64,000 bases of DNA from Lepidurus packardi (Eukaryota > Arthropoda > Branchiopoda > Notostraca > Triopsidae), in assembly GCA_023053545.1 (NCBI GenBank), contig JAKZAN010000007.1, positions 6,634,001-6,698,000 of the forward strand. Direction: 5' to 3'. Below the pieces are notes generated by a model. It was given only the letters and a program-made list of their open reading frames with translations. It did no database searches and was not told the DNA's origin. The translations under genes and the position numbers were made by a program. This document shows, in pieces, positions 35,721 through 50,918 of this stretch (positions are counted from its first letter, which is position 1; each line of letters opens with the position of its first letter).

Positions 35721-38700
35721 GGCCAGCACGGTTTTGAGGAATTGCGGAAACACGTCAAGGAAGGTGGAGATTTCTGCAAGGAGTTGGCGGCGATTCTGCA
35801 AGAAAGGTAAGAGAAAATTTGAGAAACTTGCTTTCTAACAAGAAGAAAGTGTTGGGATTATTTCGTTCTGATTTCAACTTTTTTCACTTGATTGCATCGG
35901 CAGTCAACGAGGGCGTTTGTTTCTTTTTTTCTAAGTATTATGATCAACTGAATAGCGAAAAATCGCCATTAATTTTAAGAAAACGACAGATCTTGTTCGC
36001 GAAATATTACCCTGTAACAAAAGTGTCCTGTAGCCACAACTTGAAGATGACTTGGTATTTAGGTACACCCAAATAATCTCCTTCTTTGTTGCGATGACGA
36101 CCACCCATAACCCAACGTGGTCATTGTTCCATTGACCATGGATCCAAAGCATACCGAATTTAGAATTTTATCTAAGTCTGGTATCCTATTTATTACACTA
36201 TTAGATCACTTTTCCGCACACTTTGTTCAGTATACGTGACCTGACATGGTTGAATTTCCATACAAGTGTTATTGTGTCTTTCGCAATTGATGCATAGTTC
36301 TTGAACCCGTTGGACTACATGTCTTTGCTAGATTTATGGTTAGTGATGTAAAGCTAGCGGTAGGGCTAATGTACTTTTACGGTATTTTTTAATACATTTT
36401 TTTATATGTTTGCCAGATCTGAATTGGAAACCAACTACGCGAAAGGTTTAAGCAAATTGGGGGCTAAGCTAGCGAAGATTACTAGGGAATTGGACGGATC
36501 GATTCATGCAGCCTGGCATTCTGTGGGGACTGAAACTGAAGCCGAAGCAGAGATTCACAAGTATGTATGAACGTTAACATTCTGTATTGCTATGCCACGC
36601 GTCCCAGACCTTCACCCGCCCTCCCATTTGCATATAGAAGAGTCGAAAGACACATCCAAAGAAGGCGTTTAATCTGGGTCCTCGCCAAATGCGGGTTAGG
36701 TGAAGGAAAAGTCGATTCAGTGTAGGTCCGTATGTGGCTACTAATTTAAAATATGCCATGCGGGAGAAGCTTCGGGAGGTCATTTGTTGTCATTAAGCCA
36801 ACATGCTGCACTAGTAAGCGTGCAAAGCCTGTTAAGGAACATTGCAAACTCCCACATTTCTTGACACTTGAGAGTGTATTTTTGTAGGGCTTTATCTGTG
36901 GCGTTGACTGAGGAGCTCGTGAAGCCTATGCGAAGTACAGTCGACACGCAACATCGAGTGCGCAAATCTGTGGAAGCCACGGTGGACAAATCCGGACGTG
37001 CTTTGGCAGATTGGCGTCAAGCGCAGGTGAAAGCGAAAAAACAAAACTACGTTTGTGCCCGTGACAACGAGAAAATGCAAGACCAGATTTTCGTCGAAGC
37101 CAGACTTGGACGCCCAAGACCTATGACGGAAAAGGAAAGCGCCAAAGTATGTTTAGAAACATGATGGAGGAACGCCGCATGTGGGCCTCCTACTGCGGCT
37201 CTCGCTAGAAGTCAAAAAAGAACCGTAGACCTTAATTTGGGTTATTTTATTAGTTGGACAGCAAAAGAAGGAAAACTGAAGAAGCTATGAAGAAAGCCGA
37301 TATTGAGTACTACTCTTGCTGCGTCAGAGCTGAACAAGCGAGGTAGAAGGAACTTTATTTACAAAAAAAAAGAAAGTTTCTAGAGAAAGACGAAATAGAA
37401 AAATAAGTGAAAGCAATTTTTTTTTTATCTGCATTGAAATTAAAGGTTGGAATGGGAATCTGCTACCTCAAAAGGAAGTCATTGCTTCCAAACCTTGGAA
37501 GAAGACCGATTAAGTCATCTGAAGGATTTGGTTGAAAAGTACCATACTTGTGTACGAGAAATGGGACCCAAACTTACCCAAGTAATTAACAATTAAGTCT
37601 TGTTTCTTGCGTTGACTAACTTGGTCATAATTTTTATAGAGTGCGGAACGTTTATGTGTACCCGTTTCGAAAAGCAACGTTTCAGAAGATTTGCATCTGG
37701 TCCACGCATTAAAAGACTCTGGAACAAATTTGGCGCAGTTGCTTTTACCCGATTTTTACGCAGAACACATGTCTAATGTTATGAACCGAGACCGAAGGAA
37801 AGAAGTAATTTGACGAATTTTGGCATAAGTTTATCTGGGTTTACTTATAATTTATTAAATGTTTAATTTGAAGTCTCTAGAAAGGTGTCTACACTTGATT
37901 CGGGCAGACTTGGAACGCGAAATGCGGGGTAAACGTGGTTTGGAAAACTTATCTCGCGCCTTAAGTCAGAGTCCTCATTTCGGAAACGAAGAAACTCAAC
38001 ATGACGTCGTTGAAAAGTTGAATCACGTAAGAACTTTGGCTTTTAGAATGTACTGCAATGCTAAACGGGAGTATTCTCTAGTTGAAAGCCATGTTAGCGT
38101 TTTTGGAAGCTAGCCGCTTAAAAGTTCATAACGCCATTGCGGAGATGGATTCGAAGCCCAAGCTGTCACATCCGTTAACTCGGTTTATGGAAGTTCATAA
38201 GGATAAGCAAGGCTTAGTCCAAACATTGCTTAAGGTATAGGGAAATATTGGAGGAGGAAAATAAGGATATCCTCGGGGACTAAGTTGTGGTTTCCTTTAC
38301 GGATAGCTTCCTGCTTGGCTCGATGACCACGATATTGAACCAGAACAGGAATTTCACGATGGACCATTGGAATGGACTGATCGAGGCATGGGGGACGGAA
38401 CTTCAGGACAACCAGATAGCGATTTCGGTTCTTTTTTCCGCTTACTGAGATAGTTTATAGCAACCAATATGTGTTTTTTGTAGATGAGTTCAGCAGCCAA
38501 GATAGCGATTGTGATTATACAAGTGTAGCTGGAACGGTTGTAGCAGATGATTATTCCCTCAAAGTAGCTCCATCCGTGGGAAGATGCAAAGCCCTCTATA
38601 CATACAGTGCAAAGATGTATGACGAATTAAATATCGAACCAGGTATTTTGAACTCAAGTCGTAATCGAACATGTGTAATATTTGTATTTGTTCATAGGTG

Positions 38701-38807
38701 ACATTATTAATATTCATGATAAACAACCAGATGGGTGGTGGTTGGGGGAACTGGGAGGAACTGTTGGAATATTTCCTGCTACATACGTAGAAGAAATGGA
38801 ATCATAA
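35721..38807 (+). CDS. Nostrin-like F-BAR and SH3 protein (first exon not identified)
   Basis: Eleven exons found: 35721-35806, 36417-36560, 36888-37146, 37254-37342, 37446-37581, 37640-37804, 37874-38026, 38082-38234, 38307-38427, 38484-38642, 38698-38807; 524 aa so far. The F-BAR domain opens GFEELRKHVKEGGDFCKELA, then ELETNYAKGLSKLGAKLAKI and EELVKPMRS, followed by coiled-coil segments and an HR1-like/helical block (GLENLSRALSQSPHFG, MLAFLEASRLKVHNAIAEM). The C-terminal SH3 domain reads CKALYTYSAKMYDELNIEPG and GWWLGELGGTVGIFPATYV. Family role: it bends membranes and links endocytosis to actin and to eNOS trafficking (vertebrates) or epithelial morphogenesis (flies). The donor at 38428 (GTTCTT) is weak but its phase is right. 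Confidence 0.88.
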
Positions 38808-39290
38808 CTTGTTATGCCACGCGATACTAAATTGTTTTATAATTATATTTGGCGTATTACGTGGCATTGTTGTGCGACTTTTTATCATCCTGTGATAACT
38901 ATTTTTGCACAGACCGTAAGAAAAGGATGCATGCAAACTGAGCGTGTTCATGTAAATTGGAATTATGTTGTAACGGTTTTAAGCATACTGCTTTACTTCT
39001 TAAAAGATATGTTTAGAGTTTAATATATTATGTGGTTCTCGCATCGCTAGTTCACGCCCTTCACTGAAATTTTTGTGATACTTTCCCGGATTTCGAATAC
39101 CCCGCGAAGGCGGGCTCAAATACGCTTACGTGATCACTGTCCACCGGCGTCTCTAGTGTCCAATAGATACAAGTGCACGTTCGTGCCCTGGTCGCCCTTC
39201 ACACCCACCTTGACAAGTAACAGGGAAGGAACGTACGGAAACCCGATTGAACGGTGTACAGTACAAGTGATTTTCGAATCTTAGTTAAGT

Positions 39291-41492
<2,202 letters not shown>

Positions 41493-42104
41493 ACGTACAT
41501 TACTATGAGAAAAGCAATACCGAACAACCGGGATCATGATGCGACTAAAGAAGTGCAGTGCAGTATTTGGAACCTATTAGGTGCTCTTTTAACTGGTAGC
41601 AAAGCTTTCAATGTTTTCTGGTTTCTTCTGGTGGTGTGTTAAAGCATTCATCGTTTAAACGTGTTTTCCTTGTAATTTTTTTTAAAGTTTTAGGGTATGA
41701 AGCACTTAAATATAGTCTCTTTAAGTTGTACATTTTTAATCAAATTCCCTGCCAATTAAATTTACCTTCAGGATACCCAATTTGGGCATTCATTTCGATA
41801 TGAACCTCGTTTCATATAATTGAAAATATTAACAGAATTTCCTATTCATACAACACAAGTGTTGTCTAATATAATTGAGACATTCGTTTTGAATTATAAG
41901 CGTCTCTGACGGAAGATTGCATTTAAAGCGAATCTGGCGCCTGAACGTATTTCACTCACGAAAAATAGTTGGTAGCCCTGCTCTGCACTTCTTCTTCCCT
42001 TCCATTGAGAATTCCACCGAGCGTGGTTAACTGTTTTCAAGCAGGGAGCTTGGTTCAGCGCTGAACCGTGTAGGTTATCTCGACCAAGCTCGATTTAACA
42101 AAAA

Positions 42105-42947
42105 ATGGTAAGCAGATTTTCTATTCTATAGCGGATAAGTTAGTGTATTTTATTTTACCTTAATTTTGTCCCATTATTGCGTGAAATCTGATGGGTGGAG
42201 GTCACTCCACTTTGTGATTGCACGTGCGATTCATTTTGCTTAATTTCTCACTTTTACTATGTAGGCTTACGCCAAAGATACAGGCAAGCCGATTCCGGAA
42301 GATGTTGTGATTCACAAAATCCGCATTACTCTGACGTCTCGCAATGTCCCTAGCCTTGAGAAAGGTAAATTCACGCGTGCACGTGCAGTTTGTTCGTCAA
42401 AAATTTTAGTCAGTAGTAAAGAAATATTTGAAGGTTTTGACATAACTAAAAGAGTAAAGTTCAGCAAGTTTTGTTAAAACTAAAAAGCTTCTTTTGAAAG
42501 CCAGAGCGCATTTGAAGCTCAGGTTTAGAAAAGAACATCGGTTGTCGATCATGTAGCTAGCTTGGGAAACCAAAGATTTACACGTAAACAATCAAGTCTA
42601 AAAGGATATTGAATGCTTTTTCCCTAAGTTTGCGGCGATTTGGTTCGCGCTGCCAAGGATAAGGCATTGAAAGTCAAGGGACCCGTCCGTATGCCTACCA
42701 AGATCTTGCGCATTACTACCCGCAAAACCCCTTGCGGTGAAGGTTCTAAGACCTGGGATCGCTTCCAGATGCGAATTCACAAACGCATCATCGATTTGCA
42801 GAGCCCATCTGAGATCGTCAAGCAGATTGTAAGCACGATTTCGCTACTCTCTTGATCCAAGTACTAATTCTGCATTTTTTTTAAAAACAGACATCTTTCA
42901 GTATTGAGCCTGGCGTCGAAGTCGAAGTGACCATCGCCGACGTGTAA
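42105..42947 (+). CDS. RpS20: 40S ribosomal protein S20 (uS10)
   Basis: Four exons: 42105-42107 (only the ATG), 42265-42364, 42629-42828, 42891-42947; 119 aa, equal to the human protein length. The sequence [20 protein letters not shown] and [20 protein letters not shown] is nearly invariant across eukaryotes, and the end reads [16 protein letters not shown] pyrimidine-rich stretch (CTTCTTCTTCCCTTCC, near 41990) lies upstream and could include a 5' TOP start. An intron directly after the start codon is common for ribosomal protein genes. Confidence 0.97.
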
Positions 42948-43464
42948 TCATATTGATTGCAGGTCGCCCTGTTTCTTTTATACTGAATTACTAAATAAGG
43001 ATGTTTGGAAGAATACACGGGCCTTGAATTTAAAAGCAGTCTATATTTAATGTTCACTTACGCTTAAGTTTCTTAATCGCACATTATTATACGCATCCTG
43101 TTTTAACCAATGATTACCGGTTTTTCCACGCGGAATTCCCAGGGTTAGATAGACGCCCGAATTACTTAAAAGCTGTAGCTTATGTTGGTGTTCATGAGGT
43201 TATGACATGTAAGCTGAAATACGCGTGGGCTAGTGCGGTATCGACTACGCGTTAATATAGTGATGAAAAACAGAACGCAGAAAGCGAACATTCCAGGGAA
43301 GGAAGGAGAGACAAAAAGGGGGTGAATGCCCATATGGTTTAACGAAAGAGCGAGAGGCAGAGGATATTCCGTCGTCCAAGACATTATAAACAGATGTGTC
43401 TACAGTAAACAGAACTTAGTTGGGCGTCGGCTGGACAGCGAGAAGCAGACTTACCACTTCTATC

Positions 43465-46400
43465 ATGAAGTATTTACTATTGCTTTTTATAGTGATTCAG
43501 TTTGCAGTAGCCAAGAAGTAATTCAGTTAGAGTAACCTTGGAAGCTTTCCCTAATGTGTGGGTAATTTTAGGGGCTATCTGTTAACTGGTCCGAAAATTC
43601 TGCTAAAAGGCTCATCGGAAAAGTTTTGTCTACATTTGCACGAAGTGCATAGTACGGGTACAGCTTTGCTCGAGCTGTTGCATCCAAATAGTGACGAAGC
43701 TTTGGTGTCCAAGTCACTACGTTTGGAAGGAGGTAAGTGCTGCATGGGAGAGTCGTGGAGCTGTTTGCTTACACAGCGTGACCCCTGTGCGTAGTACTGA
43801 TGACGAAGGTTTTTTTTTCATTTCTAAAGGTCCTGACACGAGATTACGTTAAATTAATGCGATACTTTCCTTGTGTTTCTCCAAAACGCTTTCAGAGTAC
43901 GGAGGATGTATTTCCCTAACTTTGAAAATCCCTCGTGATACGAAACTCTTCAGTGGTCGATTGAATTTAAAAGTGGATTGGGATAATCCCGAAGAGACAC
44001 TTGTTGTTAAAGCTGTCAAAGAGGTCAGGTTTCAATTAGCGTCGTCAGTAATACAGCTCATTCAAACCGACAAAGCATGGTATACGCCGGGGCAGCTGGT
44101 ACGGTTCCGTACGCTGGCTTTGGATCATGTGTTGGAGCCCGTTCTTTCGAAAGTAAGCTTCTGTTCTTGTTATAGGCTGTTACATGACTTCGGGTCGAGT
44201 GTATGGTATTATATGTTCAAGTTTGTTTGTCGTGCTTAGGTCAGGCGCATATGGGTTACCGATCCGAGCAGCATTGTTGTGGCTGAATGGAATAATGTAA
44301 CGTCTTCCCATGGTTTGAAACAACTTGAGTTTCAACTATCTCCAGAACCAGTTCAGGTATATGCGTTCTCTTGAGTGATGTATCGGGATCATTTTTTACG
44401 CGTCTTGTTTGTAGGGTATTTGGTCAGTCAATGTACTTTTGGGCAAGCAAAAGAGCAAACAACAGTTTGAAGTGAAGGAGTTCGTTTTGCCGCGTTTCGA
44501 AGTTACAATACAAAACCCGACAGCTCTTCACATGAACATGCAAGAGTTTAGTTTTGATGTTTGCGCCAAGTATGTGGCTTACATATTTTATATTGGCACA
44601 GAGCAATTGTTGCAGTTTGTTTTGCTTAGGTATACGTACGGTCAGCCAGTAGCGGGACAAGCGGAAGCAATTGTCCAACTTGACAAACAGCATTCAACTT
44701 GGTACTCTTCCTCAAGCCATCTCGAGAAGGTCGAGCCTGTAGTACTTTTGGGCAAACTAAACAAAATTACAGGCTGCAGCAAGTTTTCGGTGGAAGGAGC
44801 CCGTTTGGGTTTCAATTTTGAATGGGTTCGTTGGAGAACGTTACAAGTAACACAAACATTGATTTGATTTTCTTTGGTTTAAATAATTCAGCGCCCCTTA
44901 TTGCTTTAGGTGGAAGCGCATGTCACCGAGAAGGGTACAGATATCAAATTAAATACGACGTGGAATTCCAGGCCACAGCAGCGTCGTGTGAAGCTCGATT
45001 TTCATGAGCTCACTCCCAACATTTTCCAAGTTGGCCTACCCTATTATGGCAAAGTATAAAGCAACCTGAGTTTTAGTTATACATATAGTTAATTGAATTT
45101 ACATTTATTATTATTATTATTGTAGATAACAATTAAGTCAGCGGATCATAAGCCATTGATAGGTCAGTCAGTAGAGGTTTGCGCCGAGGAACGACTTGCA
45201 CCGGTGGAATCGCATCCTCCAGCACCTTCAATTGACCCTTTAGAAGCAGTGGGACAATTTTTACCCTCGGATATGGAATCTGAAAGAGTGGTTCGGAGAT
45301 CCGTACCTCATATGAAAAGAGGTCCGCATTTCAGTCGGAGCAATCAGTTGAATTCAGGTGCCAAGTTTTGCGCTGTTCTTACATCCGATGATAAAGGCGT
45401 TGTGAGCTTTTCGTTTCTACCTACCAATAACCATGCATTGCAGTACCAGATCAAGGTAAGACCTGCATTTTTGTAAATACAACTTATTAATGTTTCTGAA
45501 TGTATGCATTTTATTAGGCGTCTTATGATGAAGCTCGTGAGAATACACACTTGACAATTCATAGCTTGTATTCACCTTCGCAAAGCTTTATGCTGCTTCC
45601 CCTTCTTGAGACCGCTCCTGTGGCGTGCAACACAAAACTTACCGTAAAACTTTACTTCACCGCCGAAGCAGACGTATCTTTGCCGTTGCATTGGCTAGTA
45701 ATGGCACGTGGCGATATTGTCGCAACTGGAGTAAAGCATCATGTGTTTAAAGAAGAAGACAACGTAGATGTGCCTTTGCCAGGGCTGTTGGGAGAGAGAA
45801 AGCAAGTCACATTTTGACAAATTTGTATCAGTTCATTTGATTTACAATTCTCAGGAGTCAAGCTTCTGGTGAAGAAGGAGACGCCCGTCTAGTGGGCGAT
45901 GTGGATCTGGAGTTGGATATCACGTCTTCTTTTTCCCCCAAAGCCTCGCTTTTGGTATATTACGTGCGGGAAGACGGTGAAATGGTAACTAGTCAGACGG
46001 TTATCACAGTTGCGCCTTGCTTCCCAAACCCGGTGACGTTGCAGTGGAGCTCGAAAAGGAAATACCCAGGCGAATCTGCAACTTTGAGTGTACATACGGG
46101 TCCCAACTCGTTGTGCGGATTAAGTGTAGTCGATCAGAGCGTCACTTTGGCCAAACCTGAGTGGCAATTGACAGAGCAAACCGTGTTGGATAAATTGCCC
46201 GAATATAACATTGGACCCTTTGAATGGCCAAGGCAAACTACACCGGATGATGAACACTGTCGCAAACGTAATTTTGTGCAAACCCTATGCACTCGCCAAT
46301 CACAAAATACTTTTATTTGTTCTTCTACTAGATGCCGACAAGTCTTCCAGAGCAAAACGATCATTCCGACCATGGGGCGCTTGGTACTTTTCGCACTACA

Positions 46401-49400
46401 AAGATGCCGTTGAAGCCTTCGACGTATGCATAAAATGATACTGTCATACGATATATAACTATGTCATACTTCGACGTATGCATGAAATGATACGGTCATA
46501 TATTCCTATTTTTAGAATGCTGGGTTGCTCGTTATGACAGATTTCACCATAGAATCGCGCCCGTGCCAGAAGGATAATCCTCCCAGCATAGGTATACTAA
46601 TTCAAGTCTGTGTTTCAGTAGATTTCGCTAGTAGTTTTTATCCTATTTAACCTCTAGTATGATTCTTTCTTACTATACGATAGACTTAAGTCTGGCATAC
46701 ACATATTTAATTTTGCAGGATTGTTAACATAGCATCTTGTGAGTAGTAGTATGCTTGATTGTTGCTATAGGCTTTTTAGCTTGAACTAACGTAGGGTGAC
46801 GTAGGTAAATCTCCTATGCTTAAATGGCGGATGCGAGGTGTGGTTGATGATTTGTCTCCTATTCAAGCCTTTCCACGTGGTGGAGTTCCAGATGTGCTAC
46901 GTTCCGTTCCTGTTGCCATGGCGAATTATGATAGAGTCGGCATAGTTAGAAAAGGTGCCGAAGCTCTCCCCTACACAAGCGATGACCTGGGACCTACGGT
47001 CGAACTCCGAACGTACTTTCCTGAAACTTGGCTTTGGGATTTATATCACGCTGAGTATACTTCTCTTGAATAGATTTCAATTTAGTATGTTTAAATGCAC
47101 ATTTTAACAGTGCGCATGGGAAAGTGAAAATCGAAGAAACTTTGCCGCACACGATTACGTCATGGGTTGGCCGCGCTATTTGTGTGTCCGAAAGCCAAGG
47201 TTTCGGCATATCTTCCGAAGCCAAGATTGAAGCCTTCCAACCATTCTTCATGGAGTTGAACCTGCCCTACTCGATGAAACGCAGCGAAAAGCTCAAGTTC
47301 AAAGTCACAGTCATGAATTACATGAATTCAGCTTTACCCGTAAGCAACGACTGTCGTATTATTTTAAGAAACATGTTTGGTAACCCTGTCAGCACAGGTG
47401 AGAGTCCAGATCGTCCACAGCGATGAATTCGAGTTGATGTCTGAGTTGGATGCCGAAAGTTCATGTATTGACGCAAAGGATTCGGCCCATATAGAGTTTG
47501 TCATTCGTCCTACTATATTGGGACAAGTGAATATCAGTGTCCAAGGAATCATCGATAATAACTATCCACAGGCATGTGGCTTAGAAACCTTACCAGCTGC
47601 GAAGTAATTCTGTTCCCATTTTGTTTTCCATTATTATTAGCATTCGTCGTCTCTTTTAGGGATGCTTTAATTAAATCCTTAGTTGTGGAGCCGGAAGGAT
47701 TTCCTGTGGAGAAGGCCTTTTCGCACTTGGTGTGCCCTCAAGGTAGATGTCGCTTGTCATTAAATTTTTTTTTCTTAAATAGTCAATTTAATTCTTCATT
47801 AATATTTAGACTTTGAGGAGGATAAGACGTTGAATTGGGACTTATCTCTGCCGTCTGAATTGGTAGAAGGTTCAGCCCGTGCTTGGATTTCAATAGTAGG
47901 AGATTTGATGGGACCTGCTTTAGAGGTACGATATTATTGCGTGTTTCGTCGTACCTCGTCATTAACGCCATTTATAGGGATTGTCGAGCTTGGTGCGAAT
48001 GCCCACTGGTTGTGGAGAGCAAAATATGGTAACTTTTACACCTTTGATTTACGTAACCCAATATCTGGATGCTGCGAAACTGTTAGATGACAAGTTACGC
48101 AAAGAAGCTGTTTCTTACATGCAGTCGGGTAACGTGTACTTCGTTTTTATATATATTTATACACAAACTAACAAATCGCTTTGCAACCTCAGGCTACCAA
48201 AGAGAATTAACTTATCGGCATAACGATGGCTCTTATTCGGCTTTCGGTGAGAGTGATTCATCCGGTTCCTTGTGGCTAACAGCCTTCGTAGTGAAGTCGT
48301 TCTCGGGTGCAAGAAGTTTTATTCAGGTGGATAAGGACGATATTAGTAAATCTGTCAAATGGATTACATCCAAGCAGCTCGAAAATGGTTGTTTCCGTAT
48401 GATCGGCACGGTCTTACATAAGGAGCTTAAGGTACGCGGAATGTAAACTTAAGCTCCCGCACTTCACATTATCTGCATTGTAGGGTGGATTAGGTGGTGG
48501 CGAGTCCTTCTCTGGCTTGACAGCCTTCACAATTATCTCGTTGCTGGAATCACAGTGGGAAATTAAGCAGTCGGTAGTAAAAGATGCCAAATTGTGCATG
48601 AAAGGAGAAAGCAACACGAACCTCTACACCCACGCTTTGGTAACATACGCTTTGAGTCTAACGAAAGACGAAGAAGCTCGCTCATATTTGGACGATCTGT
48701 TGGGAAAAGCACGGCAAAACAATTCACTTCTCTGGTGGGAAGAAGCGGGTATAGAAAAGTTTACGAAAAATCTTAAGTTTACTTGTCGATATAATATAAA
48801 AAAAAAAACTTTATTATAGGTAGTGGCTTGGCATTGAGCGTTGAGATGACTAGTTATGCACTCCTGTCATTGCTGCAGTTTCAAACGCCTTCAGATATGC
48901 TCCATGCTCGTAATGTCGTGCGTTGGCTGTCGCAGCAAAGAAACTCGCAAGGTGGTTTTTCGTCTACACAGGTGTGTTTGAAATTAAAGTAGTTGTTGAA
49001 AAAGCCTAATGGACGTCATACTCTGATTTCCTGTTTCTGGTGCAGGATACTGTAGTTGGCTTGCAAGCTTTGGCTGCTTATGCCATGTCAATTAACTCAA
49101 CCGACATCCGAATGGATTTGGTTCTGGTAGGCGACAGTTTGGAGCAAAGCGTTCATGTTTCCGAAGCTGACAAATTAGTCCAAAAGCAAGTTCGCATTCC
49201 TGTTTTGCCCACGAAGCTCGAAATTGATGCCGTGGGGCAAGGGTGTGTCGTTCTTCAAGCCACAATGCGTTATAATGTCCATACAATACCTAAGGTTGAA
49301 GCTTTTTCATTGACTGTCGAATCCAAGCCTATTGGCGAAGATACTCCGTGTGCCATACGCAGACTTAAGCTTTGCACCAAATATCTCCTTCCCGGCTCTT

Positions 49401-50626
49401 CGAATATGGCTTTGCTGGAACTGAATTTGGTATCTGGCTACGCTGTGGACAAAAAAGGACTGCAAACTTTAAAAGCTGCGCATACCGGTAAATTAATTTC
49501 TTGATTTTCTGTATAGCTTCTTAGTTTAATATTTTTTTTTAATATATAGGCATAAAGCGAATAGATGAGAAGGATAATAAAGTAATATTCTACTTTGACT
49601 CATTGGACGAAAGAGGTCAGTGCGTTACGTTATCTGTATGGCCAGCCTTTGAGGTGAACGACGCCGTGCCGGCGAATATTAAAGTTAGCGATTATTATCA
49701 ATCTGAACAGTCCATTAGCCAAGTAATTATCCTATACGTGTATGGAAACCCACTAATAATTGATATTGTAGAGTTATAGTTTGCCTGCTGGGTGTGCTTT
49801 ATCGGGTTTACCTGCTATTCTCGAAGAACCAGTAGCAGTCGAAACGTTCATAGCTAACGTCGAAGTTGAAGCAGTGGAGCCTTTAATCGCAGCCGTCGTA
49901 GTAGATCAGGAAGGATGGAGGGACGATGGCAAGAAAGACGAACAAAGTGATCAAGGAGGCATGGTGGATCTCGATGTCGAATTAGCTGTCCCTGAGGGCG
50001 TGGAAGGCGTTCCCCCTGTTTGGGTCAGTATTAACGGATCAGAGGTAAGAAATATAGCAAATTATTCATAGTTTTTTTTGTAATAGCGGGAGTGAAATAT
50101 GCTGGTTTTGTAAGGTCACTCCTCCAGCAAATGAAGAAGCTTTGGATATGTTATGTCCTGTTTGTTTGGATGCACAGCCAGCCAATTTCGCGGAATTGTT
50201 CTGCGGGACGGAATCCGCTTATCGAGCTGAAGTCCGTGGCTTGAATAAGCTAAAACTGAATTTAGATCTGTCTCCTTCTATGAAAACACCAAAGAAAATG
50301 AATCTCTTTGTCACAGCGCAACTTCAGGATATCTGCAAATGTCCCATCCTTTCAAAAAGTGCGTATACAAATTATGAAATATTTTATTGTAACCTAAACT
50401 GATTTCTCTAGATGGAACATTTGTTTTTGTCATGGGACTCAGCAAAAGCTCATTGAATCTTGAAAGTCGACTCCAAATTCCGTTTGGGTCCGAGGTGACC
50501 ATATTCAGCGTTCCTAGTTCGCGATACCAACCTCATGCTGTTCGATTGTCGAGCTCGTCATGTCAACATAAAAAACGTAAACAAGAAGTGGAGTTCGATG
50601 ATGGTCAGGTACCTGCTGATCCTTGA
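43465..50626 (+). CDS. Thioester-containing protein (A2M/complement family) with C-terminal NTR/C345C domain
   Basis: Twenty-six exons, about 1,778 aa: 43465-43517, 43572-43732, 43896-44152, 44240-44356, 44415-44569, 44630-44846, 44910-45053, 45126-45455, 45518-45801, 45855-46267, 46332-46423, 46516-46591, 46805-47054, 47111-47339, 47398-47603, 47660-47742, 47810-47925, 47978-48128, 48193-48431, 48484-48748, 48820-48971, 49046-49487, 49550-49722, 49772-50044, 50115-50358, 50412-50626. It has a signal peptide MKYLLLLFIVIQFAVA, macroglobulin domains (GYLLTGPKILLKG, FVLPRFEVTIQNP, YTYGQPVAG), basic sites RVVRR (about 422-426) and RAKR (717-720), then ETWLWDLY. The thioester GCGEQN has Cys about 1073; a candidate catalytic His (VLHKELKGG) lies 114 residues later. 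The receptor-binding region is followed by a Cys-rich NTR-like tail from about 1640 (CPVCLDAQPANFAELFCG, CKCPILSK). Secreted opsonin or protease trap. Confidence 0.92.
46417..46500 (+). repeat. Direct duplication spanning the exon 11 donor site of the thioester gene
   Basis: CTTCGACGTATGCATAAAATG and following bases (from 46417) recur as CTTCGACGTATGCATGAAATG (from 46469) with few differences, 52 bp apart. The copy includes the last exon bases and the GTATGC donor, so the intron carries a second near-identical splice donor. Confidence 0.75.
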
Positions 50627-50912
50627 AAATGTTGGTATTAAATGTTTTATGCAAACCGAAGTTTGTATGCTTATTGCCAATTTCAAGGGAGTACTTGTCG
50701 GCTTTTGCAGACCATAGTGCCTTACCATGTAAACTATTCTTTAGTATTTCACATGTGTGACCACGCTTTGTTAGTTCTGCCTTTTTCTTTACCGGAATAA
50801 TTCGTATTTAGTGCCAAACTTTTGCAAACAGAAAGGGTAAGTCCCCAAAATTACACTTTTATATAATTACGTGGAATTGTAGTCAGTGTCATTCAGCGTC
50901 GTACGGGACATC

Positions 50913-50918
50913 AATAAA
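50913..50918 (+). terminator. Candidate poly(A) signal of the thioester-protein gene
   Basis: AATAAA about 290 bases after the stop codon. It is the clearest plus-strand hexamer in this AT-rich gap, but others follow. Confidence 0.4.

Noticed and set aside
46260..46330. Cys-rich read-through (HCRKRNFVQTLC...) resembling part of an anaphylatoxin domain
   Set aside because: The sequence lies inside an intron with proper GT-AG ends and matching phase; without it the frame continues into the RAKR segment. The cysteine pattern also lacks paired CC.
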